The notes: a model not told the origin generated them from the sequence alone. DNA of 39,966 nucleotides from Candidatus Cloacimonadota bacterium (GCA_028681035.1 JAQUJJ010000018.1:1-39966); one strand, 5' to 3'; shown: positions 16,933-26,910, counted from the first letter of the stretch. Translations and numbers: made by a program.

Positions 16933-18102
16933 ATGAGATTAGCTATTGAAAAGAAAGACTTGTTAGCGCACATACAGCATTTGGCTACTATTGTTCCAAT
17001 GAAAAACACATCACCAATCCTAACCAATTATCTGATAAATGTTTTTGCCGAGACGAACATGGTGAGGATTACCGCTTCAGATTTGGAACTCACTGTGGTG
17101 GTAGAGTTTCCCGCTGCCGTATCGGAAGGCGGAACAATCGCCATATCTGCCAGGCATTTTAACAAAATTATAAACTTTATGCCCGATGCGATGGTAAATC
17201 TTTGGAGGCACGAGGAGCTATTGATGATTCAGTGTGGCAAGGTGGATTTTAACCTATTGATAGCAGATAGCACGCTTTTCCCCGTGATCCCCGAAACGAA
17301 GCTGGAAAACGCCATAAGCATAGACGCAGGGCTGTTTAACCGCATGATTAGCAAGACCTATTTTGCCGTTTCCTCCGATGTGAACCGCGCTGTTTTAACG
17401 GGCGTGTGTTGGAAGATATTCCCAGATCATCACATTATGGCTGCCACAGACGGACGCAAAGTGGCAGAGATTAAGATATTGGATGCCAAGCTTTTAAGCG
17501 CAGAAGAAAACACGGGCAGTGTGGAAGAAAACATCTTTACCGATACCAACCAAAGCTATGTGGAGAAGGTGATTCCCGTTAAAACTCTGCAATTTATGCA
17601 AAAGATATTCGATCCCGAGTTCAAAGAGCTTAAAATATCCATTGAACGCAACAAAATGATGTTCTCATATGGCAAATATTTCGTGTTTAGCCAGGTGATA
17701 GAGCATAAATATCCCGAGTATCAAAAAGCCTTTGTAACCGAGCTTGCCAACCGCTTTACCATCGATAAGGAAACCCTTAGAACAGCTATCCGTCGCGTGG
17801 CACTGGTAGCCCCCGATGATAATCTGCGTATCCGTTTCGAGCTGGATAACGAGCGTTTTGAAGTAAATACCACCAACCGCGACACTGGCGATGCCAAACA
17901 AAACATGGAAAACTATAACTTTGAAGGTAGTTCCACGGGGATTTCATTCAACTATAAATTTATGCTATCTATTTTAGACGCAGTGGATTCCGAAAAAGCC
18001 ATCATCAAACTGGGTAGCTCCAAAGACCCGATGATGATTTACAACGAAACCGCTATTTCCGGGCAGGAGATTACCTTCCTGCTAATGCCGCTCCGGTCCT
18101 AA
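16933..18102 (+). CDS. dnaN: DNA polymerase III beta subunit (sliding clamp)
   Basis: 389 residues, slightly over the usual 366-380. The clamp encircles DNA as a dimer and tethers the polymerase. The N-terminus (MRLAIEKKDLL) and the C-terminus ending FLLMPLRS are typical of DnaN. Internal landmarks are TNYLINVFAE, the TASDLEL strand and ATDGRKVAE. An extra acidic stretch around residues 190-215 (EENTGSVEEN) explains the length. The start has AGGTAGAGG upstream. recF follows three bases past the stop, as in the common dnaN-recF arrangement. dnaA and gyrB are not in the window. Confidence 0.96.
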   Translation: MRLAIEKKDLLAHIQHLATIVPMKNTSPILTNYLINVFAETNMVRITASDLELTVVVEFPAAVSEGGTIAISARHFNKIINFMPDAMVNLWRHEELLMIQCGKVDFNLLIADSTLFPVIPETKLENAISIDAGLFNRMISKTYFAVSSDVNRAVLTGVCWKIFPDHHIMAATDGRKVAEIKILDAKLLSAEENTGSVEENIFTDTNQSYVEKVIPVKTLQFMQKIFDPEFKELKISIERNKMMFSYGKYFVFSQVIEHKYPEYQKAFVTELANRFTIDKETLRTAIRRVALVAPDDNLRIRFELDNERFEVNTTNRDTGDAKQNMENYNFEGSSTGISFNYKFMLSILDAVDSEKAIIKLGSSKDPMMIYNETAISGQEITFLLMPLRS

Positions 18103-18105
18103 AGA

Positions 18106-19503
18106 TTGGAACTGGCGCGGATAAGACTGGAGAACTTTCGCAGCTATAGCACCAGAGAATTCATCTTCCCGCCAAAGGGTAGCCTGATAATAGGTCCCAA
18201 TGGCTGTGGCAAAACCAATCTACTGGAGGCTATAGCCTATTGTGGCATGGGCAAATCTATCCGCTTTCACCACGATGAAGATTTAACGCAGTTTGACGCA
18301 CCGTTCTTCCGTATTGGCAGCGAGTTTGTAAGCGATACGAACCAAGCCTTAAAAGTTGCGCTAAGCTATGGCGCAAGCAAGAAACTACTGAAACTGGATG
18401 AATTGCCCATCAGGCAGCTTAGCAGCTTGTTCGATGTGGTGAAGGTTATCTATTGTGCACCCGAAGATTTGCTTTTGGTAAGCGGTGCGCCACGGTTTCG
18501 CAGGCAGTATTTTGATCTGGCAATCGCTCAGCTTTATCCCTTATATATCCCCTTGCTTCGCAACTATCTGCACGTGGTGGAACAGCGTAATGCCATGCTA
18601 AAACGTAGCTATCAGAAAGAAGAAAAGCTAAGCTGGGACAAACGCTTTGCCCTTTGCCTGAAAGACGTGTGGGATTTTCGTTACAAATATATGGAGCTGG
18701 TGAATACCGCTTTTGAGACACAATTCACGGGCTTGTTCCCACAGGCAGAGGCGATACACATAAATTACCTGCCAAGCATGAAGTTAGCGGCTACAAGCAA
18801 AACGGAAGATATAGAAGCTTCGCTACAAGAACTGGAGCCAAGAGAAAAGCTGTGGCAACGCAGCTTGGTGGGCGCACATTTGGATGATTATGAGTTCGAA
18901 TACCAAGGCAGAATAATGAAAACCTACGCCTCACAAGGACAAAGAAGAATCGCCGTGATTATCCTTAAACTAATCCAAGCTAAACTGATAGAAAGCGTTA
19001 CGGGAATAAAGCCGATTTTGCTGTTTGACGATATATTTGCCGAGCTGGATAACTATCACTCCGTGAGCATAAGAGATTGCATAGATAGCCGTTATCAGGT
19101 GTTTATCGCCAGCCCCAAAGAAGATATATGCAAAATCTGGGATGGGTATCAGATACTTAATTTAGTAGAGGTCGAGAGGTCGAGAGGGCAAGAAGTCGAG
19201 AGGACGTGTGCGGAGTCTGGAGTCGTTAACGCCGAAGTAGATATCCATCTGTCTCAATCTTCGAAGGTGTTAAGGACTACAGCGGATGGTAGCGAGGGAA
19301 GGGACGGTGAAGTCCATTTGGCTAAACAAGATATAGACAAAAGCAAAGAAATATCAGCCAAATCGACTCCACACACCCCGATCCAAAAAGACTCCACACT
19401 CTCTGTAACAGCACTCGCCTCGAGTGCTAACAGCCGAGGCGGCTCTTTTTACGGTAGTGTCGAAGCATCAGATGCCGTAGAGGCAACAAAAGATGAAGCT
19501 TAA
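18106..19503 (+). CDS. recF: RecF recombination/repair ATPase with a repeat-derived C-terminal tail
   Basis: 465 residues against about 360 for typical RecF. RecF loads RecA at gaps with RecO and RecR. The core has Walker A GPNGCGKTN (30-38), the ABC signature SQGQRR (from 276) and Walker B LLFDDIFAELD (306-316). The core ends near residue 352. The remaining ~110 residues are low-complexity and hydrophilic. Their DNA contains three GTCGAGAG units (19171-19202), an R3 copy (19312-19374) and two GACTCCACAC motifs, so the tail is probably translated intergenic repeat DNA. The start is TTG, three bases past the dnaN stop; no nearby ATG is in frame. The gene overlaps the next by 11 bp. Confidence 0.93.
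   Translation: MELARIRLENFRSYSTREFIFPPKGSLIIGPNGCGKTNLLEAIAYCGMGKSIRFHHDEDLTQFDAPFFRIGSEFVSDTNQALKVALSYGASKKLLKLDELPIRQLSSLFDVVKVIYCAPEDLLLVSGAPRFRRQYFDLAIAQLYPLYIPLLRNYLHVVEQRNAMLKRSYQKEEKLSWDKRFALCLKDVWDFRYKYMELVNTAFETQFTGLFPQAEAIHINYLPSMKLAATSKTEDIEASLQELEPREKLWQRSLVGAHLDDYEFEYQGRIMKTYASQGQRRIAVIILKLIQAKLIESVTGIKPILLFDDIFAELDNYHSVSIRDCIDSRYQVFIASPKEDICKIWDGYQILNLVEVERSRGQEVERTCAESGVVNAEVDIHLSQSSKVLRTTADGSEGRDGEVHLAKQDIDKSKEISAKSTPHTPIQKDSTLSVTALASSANSRGGSFYGSVEASDAVEATKDEA
19312..19374 (+). repeat. R3 repeat, copy inside recF
   Basis: The same length as the intergenic copy at 8981-9043, with identical 13-base start (GTCCATTTGGCTA) and 20-base end (CAGCCAAATCGACTCCACAC). Differences are confined mainly to the middle. 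It is read in frame as about residues 403-423 of RecF. Confidence 0.88.
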
Positions 19504-20725
19504 CCGCAACATCCTTGGTTGGATGTTTTACGACTTTGCCAATTCGGCATTTACAACTATCATCGTAACTGTGGTTTACAGCGTTTATTTCATCAATAGC
19601 GTGGTGGGCGGAACCGCCGGCTATGGCGAAATGCTATGGGGGAGAGCGATAGGCATCTCCATGACCCTCGTGGCTCTTACCGCACCGATATTAGGGGCTG
19701 TGGCAGATTACTCCCGTTCCAAAAAGAAGCTGCTTTTCATAAACTGTTATCTAACGGTTATCTTCACTGCCTTGTTATACTTTGTAGAGCCGGGGCAGGT
19801 ATTCTTAGGGATGCTATTCTTCATCATTGCCAATTTCGGTTTTAACAGTGCCAATGTGTTTTACGATGCTTTTCTGCCCGAGATATGCTCCACGGAAGAT
19901 ATAGGCAAGGTATCTGGCTTTGGCTGGGCTTTGGGCTATGTGGGCGGTTTGCTTTCTCTGGTGGTTGCTCTGGTATTGGTGAAGCAAAACGTAAGGCTTG
20001 TTTTCCCCGCAGTGGCAGTGCATTTCTTTCTGTTCTCGCTATTTACCTTTTTTTGGTTAAAGGAATTTAGCAGACCATCTAAGCGAAGTAACTATTTTAG
20101 AATAGCTTATCGGCGCATTGCCTTCTCGCTAAAGAACATTGCCAAACAACCACAATTACTGCGTTATATCATCAGCTATTTCATCTATAACGATGGCATC
20201 ACCACGGTGATAGTATTCGCCTCCATCTATGGCATAGAACGCTTTGGCATGAAAACCACGGATATGATTATCTACTTTATCTTGGCGCAATTCACCTCCA
20301 TATTAGGCTCTGCTGTGTTTGGCTGGTTCACGGATAAATTCAATGTAAAACTATCGCTAAGCATATCATTAATAATCTGGATAGCGGTGGTTATTTGGGC
20401 TTATTTTTGTGGCAGTGCCAGAGAATACTATTACGTAGGCTTGCTCGCAGGCTTGGCGATAGGAAGCAGCCAATCTAACAGCCGCACAATGCTTTCGCTG
20501 TTAACTCCCAAGAATAGACAGGCAGAGTTTTTCGGCTTTTATACCTTGACAGGACGCCTTTCCTCTATTATTGGTCCCATATTATACGGTTGGATTGCCC
20601 ATAAAACAGGTGATATCCGCTATTCCATTTTATCGCTGATACTGTTCTTTGTGGTGGGATGGCTGATATTGCAAAGTGTTCATTTGAAAGAAGGGATTAG
20701 CCAAGCTAATCTCGTGGAAACATAA
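19493..20725 (+). CDS. MFS transporter, UMF1/Atg22-like family
   Basis: 410 residues with about 12 hydrophobic spans. The opening GWMFYDFANSAFTTIIVTVV is the clear signature of the UMF1 family, and APILGAVADYSRSKK is the MFS loop 2-3 motif. Substrates of bacterial members are not well established; yeast Atg22 exports vacuolar amino acids. The start overlaps the tail of recF by 11 bp, and potD-like follows after 25 bp. The family is sure, the substrate unknown. Confidence 0.9.
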   Translation: MKLNRNILGWMFYDFANSAFTTIIVTVVYSVYFINSVVGGTAGYGEMLWGRAIGISMTLVALTAPILGAVADYSRSKKKLLFINCYLTVIFTALLYFVEPGQVFLGMLFFIIANFGFNSANVFYDAFLPEICSTEDIGKVSGFGWALGYVGGLLSLVVALVLVKQNVRLVFPAVAVHFFLFSLFTFFWLKEFSRPSKRSNYFRIAYRRIAFSLKNIAKQPQLLRYIISYFIYNDGITTVIVFASIYGIERFGMKTTDMIIYFILAQFTSILGSAVFGWFTDKFNVKLSLSISLIIWIAVVIWAYFCGSAREYYYVGLLAGLAIGSSQSNSRTMLSLLTPKNRQAEFFGFYTLTGRLSSIIGPILYGWIAHKTGDIRYSILSLILFFVVGWLILQSVHLKEGISQANLVET

Positions 20726-20750
20726 AATAAATCATCTTGAGAGGAAGATT

Positions 20751-21800
20751 ATGAAGATTATCAAGCTTATACTACTGGCATTGTTAGTGCTAACGCTTAG
20801 CTCATGTGGGAAAAGCAAACCCGTTTTGTACATATTCAATTGGAGCGATTATATTGAGCCCGAGTTGCTTAAAGAATTCGAAATTGCCAACAACTGCCAA
20901 ATCAAATATAGTACCTACGACTCTAACGAAAACATGCTTACCAAGATTAAAAGCGCTAGAGAAAGCTTTGACGTAGTTTTTCCCAGTGGCGACCATGTAA
21001 GCATCCTTAGTGAAGCAGGGCTGTTAGAACCCTTAGACAGAATGAAACTTAGCAATTTTCATAACTTGAATAGTGGTTTGTTGTCTAAAGCACAAGCCTT
21101 TGATAACGCTAATCAAAACTCAGTTCCTTACTTTTGGGGGCTTACAGGCTTGATGTATAACAAGAAATATGTGCCTGCCGAAGTGGTTGCCAAACAAAGC
21201 TGGAGCATAGTTGGTGATTCCTTTTTTAAGGGTAAAAACAAGATTACTATGCTGGATGATGCCCGTGAAGTGGTAGGCGTAGCCTTGATTCATAACGGTT
21301 TTGATTTGAACGATACAAGCGAAGCTGCCCTTGATGCCGCAAAGAAAACACTGGCTGAATGGGACATTAATATTACCCAGTTCGATTCGGATTCCTATAA
21401 AAACGAAGTTCCCGATGGCACGACCTGGCTGGCTCAATCCTACAATGGAGATGTGCTGCAACAGATGGCAGAGAATAGTGATCTGGGCTTTATTCTTCCC
21501 TCTGAAGGCAGCAGCCTGTGGATGGATAATATGGTTATCCTAAAATCCTCCCAAAATAAAGAACTGGCTTACAAATTTCTGGATTTCCTATTGGAAGTTA
21601 ATAACGCCAAACGCAACGCCGAATATACCCAATATGCCACTCCCAATAAGGCTGCTCATGAGCTACTTAGTGACGATATGAAGAATAACGCCCTTATCTA
21701 CCCCAGCCAAGAATACCTGGCTAAGTGCTATATGATAAAAGCACTGGGTGACGATATAAAGAAAATTGACGCTCTGTACGAAGCAATAAAGATGAATTGA
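20751..21800 (+). CDS. PotD-like polyamine-binding lipoprotein
   Basis: 349 residues. The signal peptide ends at lipobox TLSSC (Cys19). The mature start [20 protein letters not shown] is the PotD/PotF hallmark, and [13 protein letters not shown] follows. Such proteins deliver spermidine or putrescine to PotABC permeases. No potA, potB or potC gene lies nearby. GAGAGGAAG precedes the ATG. aspS begins 7 bases past the stop. The polyamine class is well supported by motifs; the exact ligand is not. Confidence 0.88.
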   Translation: MKIIKLILLALLVLTLSSCGKSKPVLYIFNWSDYIEPELLKEFEIANNCQIKYSTYDSNENMLTKIKSARESFDVVFPSGDHVSILSEAGLLEPLDRMKLSNFHNLNSGLLSKAQAFDNANQNSVPYFWGLTGLMYNKKYVPAEVVAKQSWSIVGDSFFKGKNKITMLDDAREVVGVALIHNGFDLNDTSEAALDAAKKTLAEWDINITQFDSDSYKNEVPDGTTWLAQSYNGDVLQQMAENSDLGFILPSEGSSLWMDNMVILKSSQNKELAYKFLDFLLEVNNAKRNAEYTQYATPNKAAHELLSDDMKNNALIYPSQEYLAKCYMIKALGDDIKKIDALYEAIKMN

Positions 21801-21807
21801 GGATATA

Positions 21808-23589
21808 ATGCTGGATAACCTTGGAAGCCTGAAACGGACGAACTACTGTGGAGAATTAACCATAACAGACCTTGGCAACGAGGTGTGTGTAATGGGCTGG
21901 GTGCATAAACGCCGTGACCTAGGCGGCTTGATATTCATTGATATGCGCGACGTGAAAGGCATTTTGCAAGTGGTTATCCACCCTGAGCAAACAGAGATAT
22001 TTAGTAAAGCAGAAAAGGTGCGTAACGAGTATGTAATAGCCGTTAAAGGCAAGGTTACCGCTCGTGATGGCGGAAATGTAAACCGTAATATGGGCACCGG
22101 CGAGATAGAACTGGTGGCAACGGATTTCTTTGTATTGAACGATACTTTACCGCTACCCATCCAGATTAACGAAGCTGCTATGGCAGAGGAAGACCTGCGC
22201 CTTACTTACAGGTATCTTGATCTCAGGCGTGCCAAGCTACAGGATATTATTATTACCCGCCATAAGATAGTAAGCATCATGCGTAAGTTCTTGGAAGCAG
22301 AGGGTTTTTACGATATAGAAACGCCTATGTTGATGAAGAGCACCCCCGAAGGTGCCAGAGACTATCTTGTGCCAAGCAGAATACAGCCTGGTAAGTTCTA
22401 TGCCTTGCCACAATCTCCTCAGATATTTAAGCAGCTACTAATGATAGCCGGTTTCGATAGATATTACCAAATTGCCAGGTGTTTTAGAGATGAAGACCTG
22501 CGCGCAGACCGTCAGCCAGAGTTCACCCAGCTTGATATAGAGCTTAGCTTTGCTTCTCAGGAACAGATATTCGATTTACTGGAAAGGCTGATGTATCGCT
22601 TGTTCGATGAAGTTTTAAACATCAAGCTTAGTATTCCCTTCCCCCGGCTTACCTATGCAGAAGCTATGAACCGCTATGGCTGTGATAAGCCTGATACACG
22701 CTTTGGGGTGGAATTGTGTGATTTAAGCACAGTAGTTAAGGACAGCACATTTCAAGTGTTTAGCTCTGCCCTGCAAGAAGGTGGCGTAATAAAAGCCATT
22801 TGCATACCTAAGGCAGCCGATTTCAGCCGCAAACAACAAGATGAGCTGATTGAAGTAGCCAAACACTTGGGCGGAAAGGGAATAGCCTTTGCGAAAGTGG
22901 CAGACACTGGACTGGAAGCGGGCATAACTAAGTTCTTGAGCAGCGAAGAAGCAAGTGCTATCATAGCTAAATGTGAAGCCCAAAGTGGTGACCTAATAGC
23001 CATCGCAGCAGATAGTTACAATACAGTTTGCAAGGTATTGGCAGGCTTGCGAAACTTTGTAGCCAACAAGCTTGGCTTGATACCAGCAGATGCTTACAAC
23101 TTTTGTTGGATAACAGACTTTCCGCTGTTCAACAGGGATGAGGAAAACGGACGCTGGGAGCCTGCGCATCACATGTTTACCCTGCCTAAGGAAGAGCATA
23201 TTGCCTATCTTGATATGCCCGATAAGATTGGCGAGATACAGGGTCAGTTGTATGACCTGGTGTGCAATGGCATGGAGCTTTCCAGCGGAAGTATTCGTTG
23301 CCATCGCTATGATGTTCAGCGCAAGATATTCGATGTATTAGGCTTTGAAGAAGAAGACCTTAAGAAACGCTTTGGTTTCTTCCTTGATGCGCTTAAATAT
23401 GGAACTCCGCCTCATGGAGGCATTGCCCCTGGCTTGGATAGAATGGTTATGATAATGACCGGAGCAGAAAGCATCAGAGATGTTATCGCCTTCCCCAAAA
23501 CGCTTAAAGCCACAGACCTGATGAGTCAGGCGCCTTCCGAGGTTGATACTGCCCAATGGAAAGAACTTCATCTGGCACCTATCAAATAG
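21808..23589 (+). CDS. aspS: Aspartyl-tRNA synthetase
   Basis: 593 residues, bacterial-type length. An OB-fold anticodon-binding domain (about 15-110, with [20 protein letters not shown]) is followed by class II motif 2 ([20 protein letters not shown]). The bacterial GAD insertion spans about 290-420, and motif 3 is GLDRMVMIM near residue 550. It attaches Asp to tRNA(Asp). A discriminating form (Asp only) or nondiscriminating form (also tRNA(Asn)) cannot be decided by eye. The ribosome site is TTGAGGAT. It overlaps purN by 34 bp. Confidence 0.96.
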   Translation: MLDNLGSLKRTNYCGELTITDLGNEVCVMGWVHKRRDLGGLIFIDMRDVKGILQVVIHPEQTEIFSKAEKVRNEYVIAVKGKVTARDGGNVNRNMGTGEIELVATDFFVLNDTLPLPIQINEAAMAEEDLRLTYRYLDLRRAKLQDIIITRHKIVSIMRKFLEAEGFYDIETPMLMKSTPEGARDYLVPSRIQPGKFYALPQSPQIFKQLLMIAGFDRYYQIARCFRDEDLRADRQPEFTQLDIELSFASQEQIFDLLERLMYRLFDEVLNIKLSIPFPRLTYAEAMNRYGCDKPDTRFGVELCDLSTVVKDSTFQVFSSALQEGGVIKAICIPKAADFSRKQQDELIEVAKHLGGKGIAFAKVADTGLEAGITKFLSSEEASAIIAKCEAQSGDLIAIAADSYNTVCKVLAGLRNFVANKLGLIPADAYNFCWITDFPLFNRDEENGRWEPAHHMFTLPKEEHIAYLDMPDKIGEIQGQLYDLVCNGMELSSGSIRCHRYDVQRKIFDVLGFEEEDLKKRFGFFLDALKYGTPPHGGIAPGLDRMVMIMTGAESIRDVIAFPKTLKATDLMSQAPSEVDTAQWKELHLAPIK

Positions 23590-24164
23590 CCGTTCTAAGC
23601 AGTGGGCATAGCCGAGGCTCAAACCTTAAAGCTATGCATCGCTATTGGAAAGAACATAGCCTCCCTATTCAGATTGGTTTGGCTGTGTTTACCCTTTCAG
23701 ATTCCCCTGCTTTAGCTGTAGCAAAGGATTTGGGGATAGCATCGATAGTAATGTCAGCTAAGCAAATGAACATCTTTGAAACAGAGGTGTTAGAGAGATG
23801 TAAGGCTAAAAATATCAGCCTTATAGCTTTAGCGGGTTTCATGAAGCAGCTATCAGCGGATTTTATCACTAAAGTAGGAATCCCAATTCTTAATATACAT
23901 CCCGCTTTACTGCCTCAATATGGCGGCAAGGGGATGTATGGTATGGCGGTGCATAGGGCTGTGTACGCTGGAGCCGAGCTTGTGTCTGGGGCTACAGTGC
24001 ACTTGGTTGATCCCTTGTATGATCATGGCAAGATAGTAGCCCAGAGTAAGATTAATATTTCGGAATGTACTTCGCCAGAGGAAATAGCTGCCAGTGTGTT
24101 GGCTGTTGAACACCAGCTATACGCAGTAAGCATTTATCAGCTATTAGCAGGCGTAATCCATTGA
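23556..24164 (+). CDS. purN: Phosphoribosylglycinamide formyltransferase
   Basis: 202 residues, the usual PurN length. It transfers formyl from 10-formyl-THF to GAR in purine synthesis. Seen: the N-terminal [16 protein letters not shown] loop, the catalytic NIHPALLP (Asn and His), and the Asp of [11 protein letters not shown]. The ATG at 23556 lies 34 bp inside aspS, and no other usual start is available before the conserved IAVLSSG, so the overlap appears real. The stop overlaps the mtaB TTG in TTGA. Confidence 0.93.
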   Translation: MERTSSGTYQIAVLSSGHSRGSNLKAMHRYWKEHSLPIQIGLAVFTLSDSPALAVAKDLGIASIVMSAKQMNIFETEVLERCKAKNISLIALAGFMKQLSADFITKVGIPILNIHPALLPQYGGKGMYGMAVHRAVYAGAELVSGATVHLVDPLYDHGKIVAQSKINISECTSPEEIAASVLAVEHQLYAVSIYQLLAGVIH

Positions 24165-25405
24165 TTCGCATAGCAACTAAAACCCTGGGCTGTAAGATAA
24201 ACCAAGCCGAATCTGCCATTATACTCGACCAATTCCCAAAGGGAAGCATCGAGATTGTTGATTGGGCAGATTCCGCAGATATTTACATCATAAACACCTG
24301 CACCGTTACCAACCGCACTGATTACAAAAGCCGTTATCATATCCGCCAAGCCTTAGCCAAGAAAACAACAAATCCAAGTGTAATAGTGGTTGTTACGGGT
24401 TGCTTTGCTCAACGCAGTAAAGAAGAAATAGATTTACTTGGCGAGGTGGATTACATCGTTGATAATCAAAAAAAGCTGAATATCGCTGATATTGTGGCAG
24501 GATTGCAAGTGCCCTTCACAGATATAATGGAGGCGAAAGAATTTAGCTACAAACCCGTTAGCAATATGCTTGGGCATTCCCGTGCCTTTCAAAAGATACA
24601 GGATGGTTGCGATTTTTACTGTTCCTATTGCGCAGTTCCTTATGCACGGGGGCATGCACGTTCAGCTAAGCTAAGCCAAGTATTGGAACAAGCACGGCTT
24701 TTTGTGAGCAGCGGATTCAAGGAAATAGTGCTAGGCGGAGTGAATTTAGGCTTGTATAAAGATGGCGATAATGACCTTGGCACGGTGGTTTCAAAGATGT
24801 CCGAAATACCGGGTTTGGAGCTAATCCGCCTTAGTTCTATTGAGCCGCAGCTCTTTACTACGCAGTTGATAGATAGGCTTAGTTCCATAGCTAAAGTATG
24901 CCCACACTTTCATATTCCTCTGCAATCGGGTTCTGATGAGGTGTTAAAGCGTATGAGGCGTCACTATGACACTTCTCTGGTTAAGGATTTGGTGCTAAAC
25001 CTTCTTTCTGCCTTTCCGAATGCAGCGATTGGTTTTGATGTTATCACTGGCTTCCCAGGCGAGAACGAAGAGCAGCATAATGATACATACCAGTTTCTTA
25101 ACTCACTTCCTCTGGCTTATTTACATGTATTCAGCTATTCCAAGCGCAAGGGTACATCCGCAGAAAAGATGCCCCTGCAAGTTGCCAAGAATGTGAAACA
25201 TATCCGTACTACTCAGCTTGTTGCCTTATCCGAGCAGTTGCAAGCACGCTACAGACAATCTTTAATCGACCATAGGGTACTGCTTAAAGGCGTGGTTGAA
25301 GCCCACTGTGAGCAAGGCAGCGAGTTTTTGAGCGATCACTTTGTCAGAGTGGTAACGCCAAACATTGTTCCTATTGGAGAAATTGCACAAACTCTGCTTA
25401 CTTAG
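24161..25405 (+). CDS. mtaB: tRNA t6A37 methylthiotransferase (MtaB/YqeV type)
   Basis: 414 residues. This radical-SAM enzyme adds a methylthio group to t6A37 of tRNA. The first cluster ligands are Cys11 (LGCKIN), Cys47 (NTCTVTN) and Cys81 (TGCFAQ). The radical-SAM triad is Cys150, Cys154 and Cys157 (DGCDFYCSYC). The N-terminal TLGCKINQAES form fits MtaB rather than MiaB or RimO. A short TRAM-like tail follows residue 365. The start is TTG, in a four-base overlap with purN. R1 copy 2 begins four bases past its stop. Confidence 0.92.
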   Translation: MIRIATKTLGCKINQAESAIILDQFPKGSIEIVDWADSADIYIINTCTVTNRTDYKSRYHIRQALAKKTTNPSVIVVVTGCFAQRSKEEIDLLGEVDYIVDNQKKLNIADIVAGLQVPFTDIMEAKEFSYKPVSNMLGHSRAFQKIQDGCDFYCSYCAVPYARGHARSAKLSQVLEQARLFVSSGFKEIVLGGVNLGLYKDGDNDLGTVVSKMSEIPGLELIRLSSIEPQLFTTQLIDRLSSIAKVCPHFHIPLQSGSDEVLKRMRRHYDTSLVKDLVLNLLSAFPNAAIGFDVITGFPGENEEQHNDTYQFLNSLPLAYLHVFSYSKRKGTSAEKMPLQVAKNVKHIRTTQLVALSEQLQARYRQSLIDHRVLLKGVVEAHCEQGSEFLSDHFVRVVTPNIVPIGEIAQTLLT

Positions 25406-25408
25406 AGC

Positions 25409-25484
25409 TATTGTCCTATCAATGCCCACTCATTGCCCTCTTTGTGGGCATTAGGTGGGCAATGATAGGACAATGCAAGCAAGC
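25409..25484. repeat. R1 hairpin element, copy 2
   Basis: 28 bp arms at 25411-25438 and 25446-25473 (TTGTCCTATC-ATGCCCAC type) flank a 7-base loop (TCTTTGT). The right flank CAATGCAAGCAA is shared with copy 3. It starts right after the mtaB stop and could fold in that mRNA's 3' end. There is no T-tract. Confidence 0.88.
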
Positions 25485-25803
25485 AAGAAAGCTGTGAACT
25501 TGGGTTTTAGAAGATTCCAAGCCTTCCCCAAAAATTTAATAGCTACACGGATGAGACGGATTGGGCAGATTAGCACGGATTCTTTCATATATATATTGGT
25601 GTAATTCAGCCCTTAACTTGTTAACTCATCTTTCAGGTCAAGCTCTTTATCAAAAAATGATAGCTTAATTTAGACGATGTGCAGACATTTTTCCACAATC
25701 TGGAGGATAGATTGTTTTTTGGAATTTAGGTATTGTAAGATTTGCATTGACATTAGCACAGCGAAAAAAAAGAATGCCGAAGAACCTGACTTTGGAGAAA
25801 AAT
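25485..25803. other. Gap before the envC-like gene
   Basis: About 320 bp. It contains short CGGATT/CAGATT-type direct repeats (25549-25582), and the envC promoter at its end. No gene seen. Confidence 0.6.
25747..25775 (+). promoter_or_regulatory. Candidate promoter of the envC-like group
   Basis: TTGACA (25747-25752), a 17-base spacer, then AAGAAT (25770-25775, 4 of 6). A possible TTG start in this frame falls exactly on the -35 box, which argues for the downstream ATG start. Confidence 0.5.
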
Positions 25804-26901
25804 ATGCCTAAATATATGCTAATACTCTTGCTTTGTGTAGTTTGGAGTTTCAACTATGCAGATGAGTTGGACGATAAAATGCGCCAGCTTAGAGAGGTGC
25901 AGAATCAATTGGAGAGCACTCAGCAAAAAGTTAAACAAGCAGAAACCAAAAAGAAACAAGCCGAAGGTGAGATTCAGCGCACATCTTCTCTAAAAAAGCG
26001 GACAGAAGTTAATCTGAAAAAGCTGAAAGGCGAAGAATTGATTGTCCGTGATTCTTTGCGGTCTGTGCAACAACGGCTTAATGATGCGGAAACAGAATTA
26101 CAGAACCTGCATCGTGAACAAAATGCCGAACTGGAAATGCTATTACGAGTGGACAGGTCATACAAAATGCAGAATGTTCAGCACCGTGATCAAAGGTATT
26201 TGAAGGATTTCATCACGGGAAGCCGAAGAAAGATAGATATCCTCTCCGGCTATAGAGTTGCGCTTACTCATGATAGAGAATTGCACCAAACCGAAGCTAT
26301 CAAAGTTACCCGAGGAGTGCGCGAAGAAAGCAGCAAAAACAATCAATATGATAAAAAGATAAAGAACCTTTCCACACAGACAAGAAAGCTTACCCAAGAA
26401 CAGAAAACTCTGCAAGCTAAGGTGGAAAAGCTTAAAAAAGACAGTGCTTCATTAGAAGGATTGATCAACCAATTGATGGCAAAACAAGGCAAAGAGCCGT
26501 CAAGTTACCAGTTCACAGGAAAGAAGATATCCTGGCCCCTGCGAGGGAAAATAATCCGCAGCTATGGACAGGAAACCAAAAGCTACGGAACCAGCGTGGT
26601 AAACAATGGTATTGATATTGCTGCTGCTGAGGGAACTAAGGTGGTGGCTGCTGATGATGGCGATGTGATATTCTCTGATAGATACGGCGGACAAGGAAAG
26701 CTGATTATCATAGATCATAATAACGGCTTTTTCACTCTTTATGCTTACAATAGCGAGCTTAGTGTGGCAAAGGGCGCAAAAGTGAAACGTGGACAGACAA
26801 TCGCAAAAAGCGGTATGACAGGTTCTGCAAGTCAGGCATCGCTGCATTTTGAGCTTCGCAAAGATGGTAAAGCTATTAACCCTGTACCTTACCTAGAATA
26901 A
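25804..26901 (+). CDS. EnvC-like degenerate M23 (LytM) protein
   Basis: 365 residues from the ATG at 25804, chosen because GGAG lies 7 bases upstream and a signal peptide (to FNYA, about residue 18) begins there. A long coiled coil (about 20-235) precedes a C-terminal LytM domain (about 245-365). Two zinc ligands of active LytM enzymes are missing: Asn267/Asn268 stand where His is expected (NNGIDIA), and Tyr315 replaces the His of YAH. Asp271 and His348 (LHFELRKDG) remain. E. coli EnvC is likewise inactive and activates amidases during division. It is probably periplasmic. TsaC-like/PTP follows 9 bp later. Confidence 0.88.
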   Translation: MPKYMLILLLCVVWSFNYADELDDKMRQLREVQNQLESTQQKVKQAETKKKQAEGEIQRTSSLKKRTEVNLKKLKGEELIVRDSLRSVQQRLNDAETELQNLHREQNAELEMLLRVDRSYKMQNVQHRDQRYLKDFITGSRRKIDILSGYRVALTHDRELHQTEAIKVTRGVREESSKNNQYDKKIKNLSTQTRKLTQEQKTLQAKVEKLKKDSASLEGLINQLMAKQGKEPSSYQFTGKKISWPLRGKIIRSYGQETKSYGTSVVNNGIDIAAAEGTKVVAADDGDVIFSDRYGGQGKLIIIDHNNGFFTLYAYNSELSVAKGAKVKRGQTIAKSGMTGSASQASLHFELRKDGKAINPVPYLE

Positions 26902-26910
26902 GGAGATTTG

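Noticed and set aside
25747..25803. N-terminal extension of the EnvC-like protein from TTG 25747
   Set aside because: That TTG is part of a TTGACA -35 box, and the ATG at 25804 has a good ribosome site followed at once by a signal peptide.
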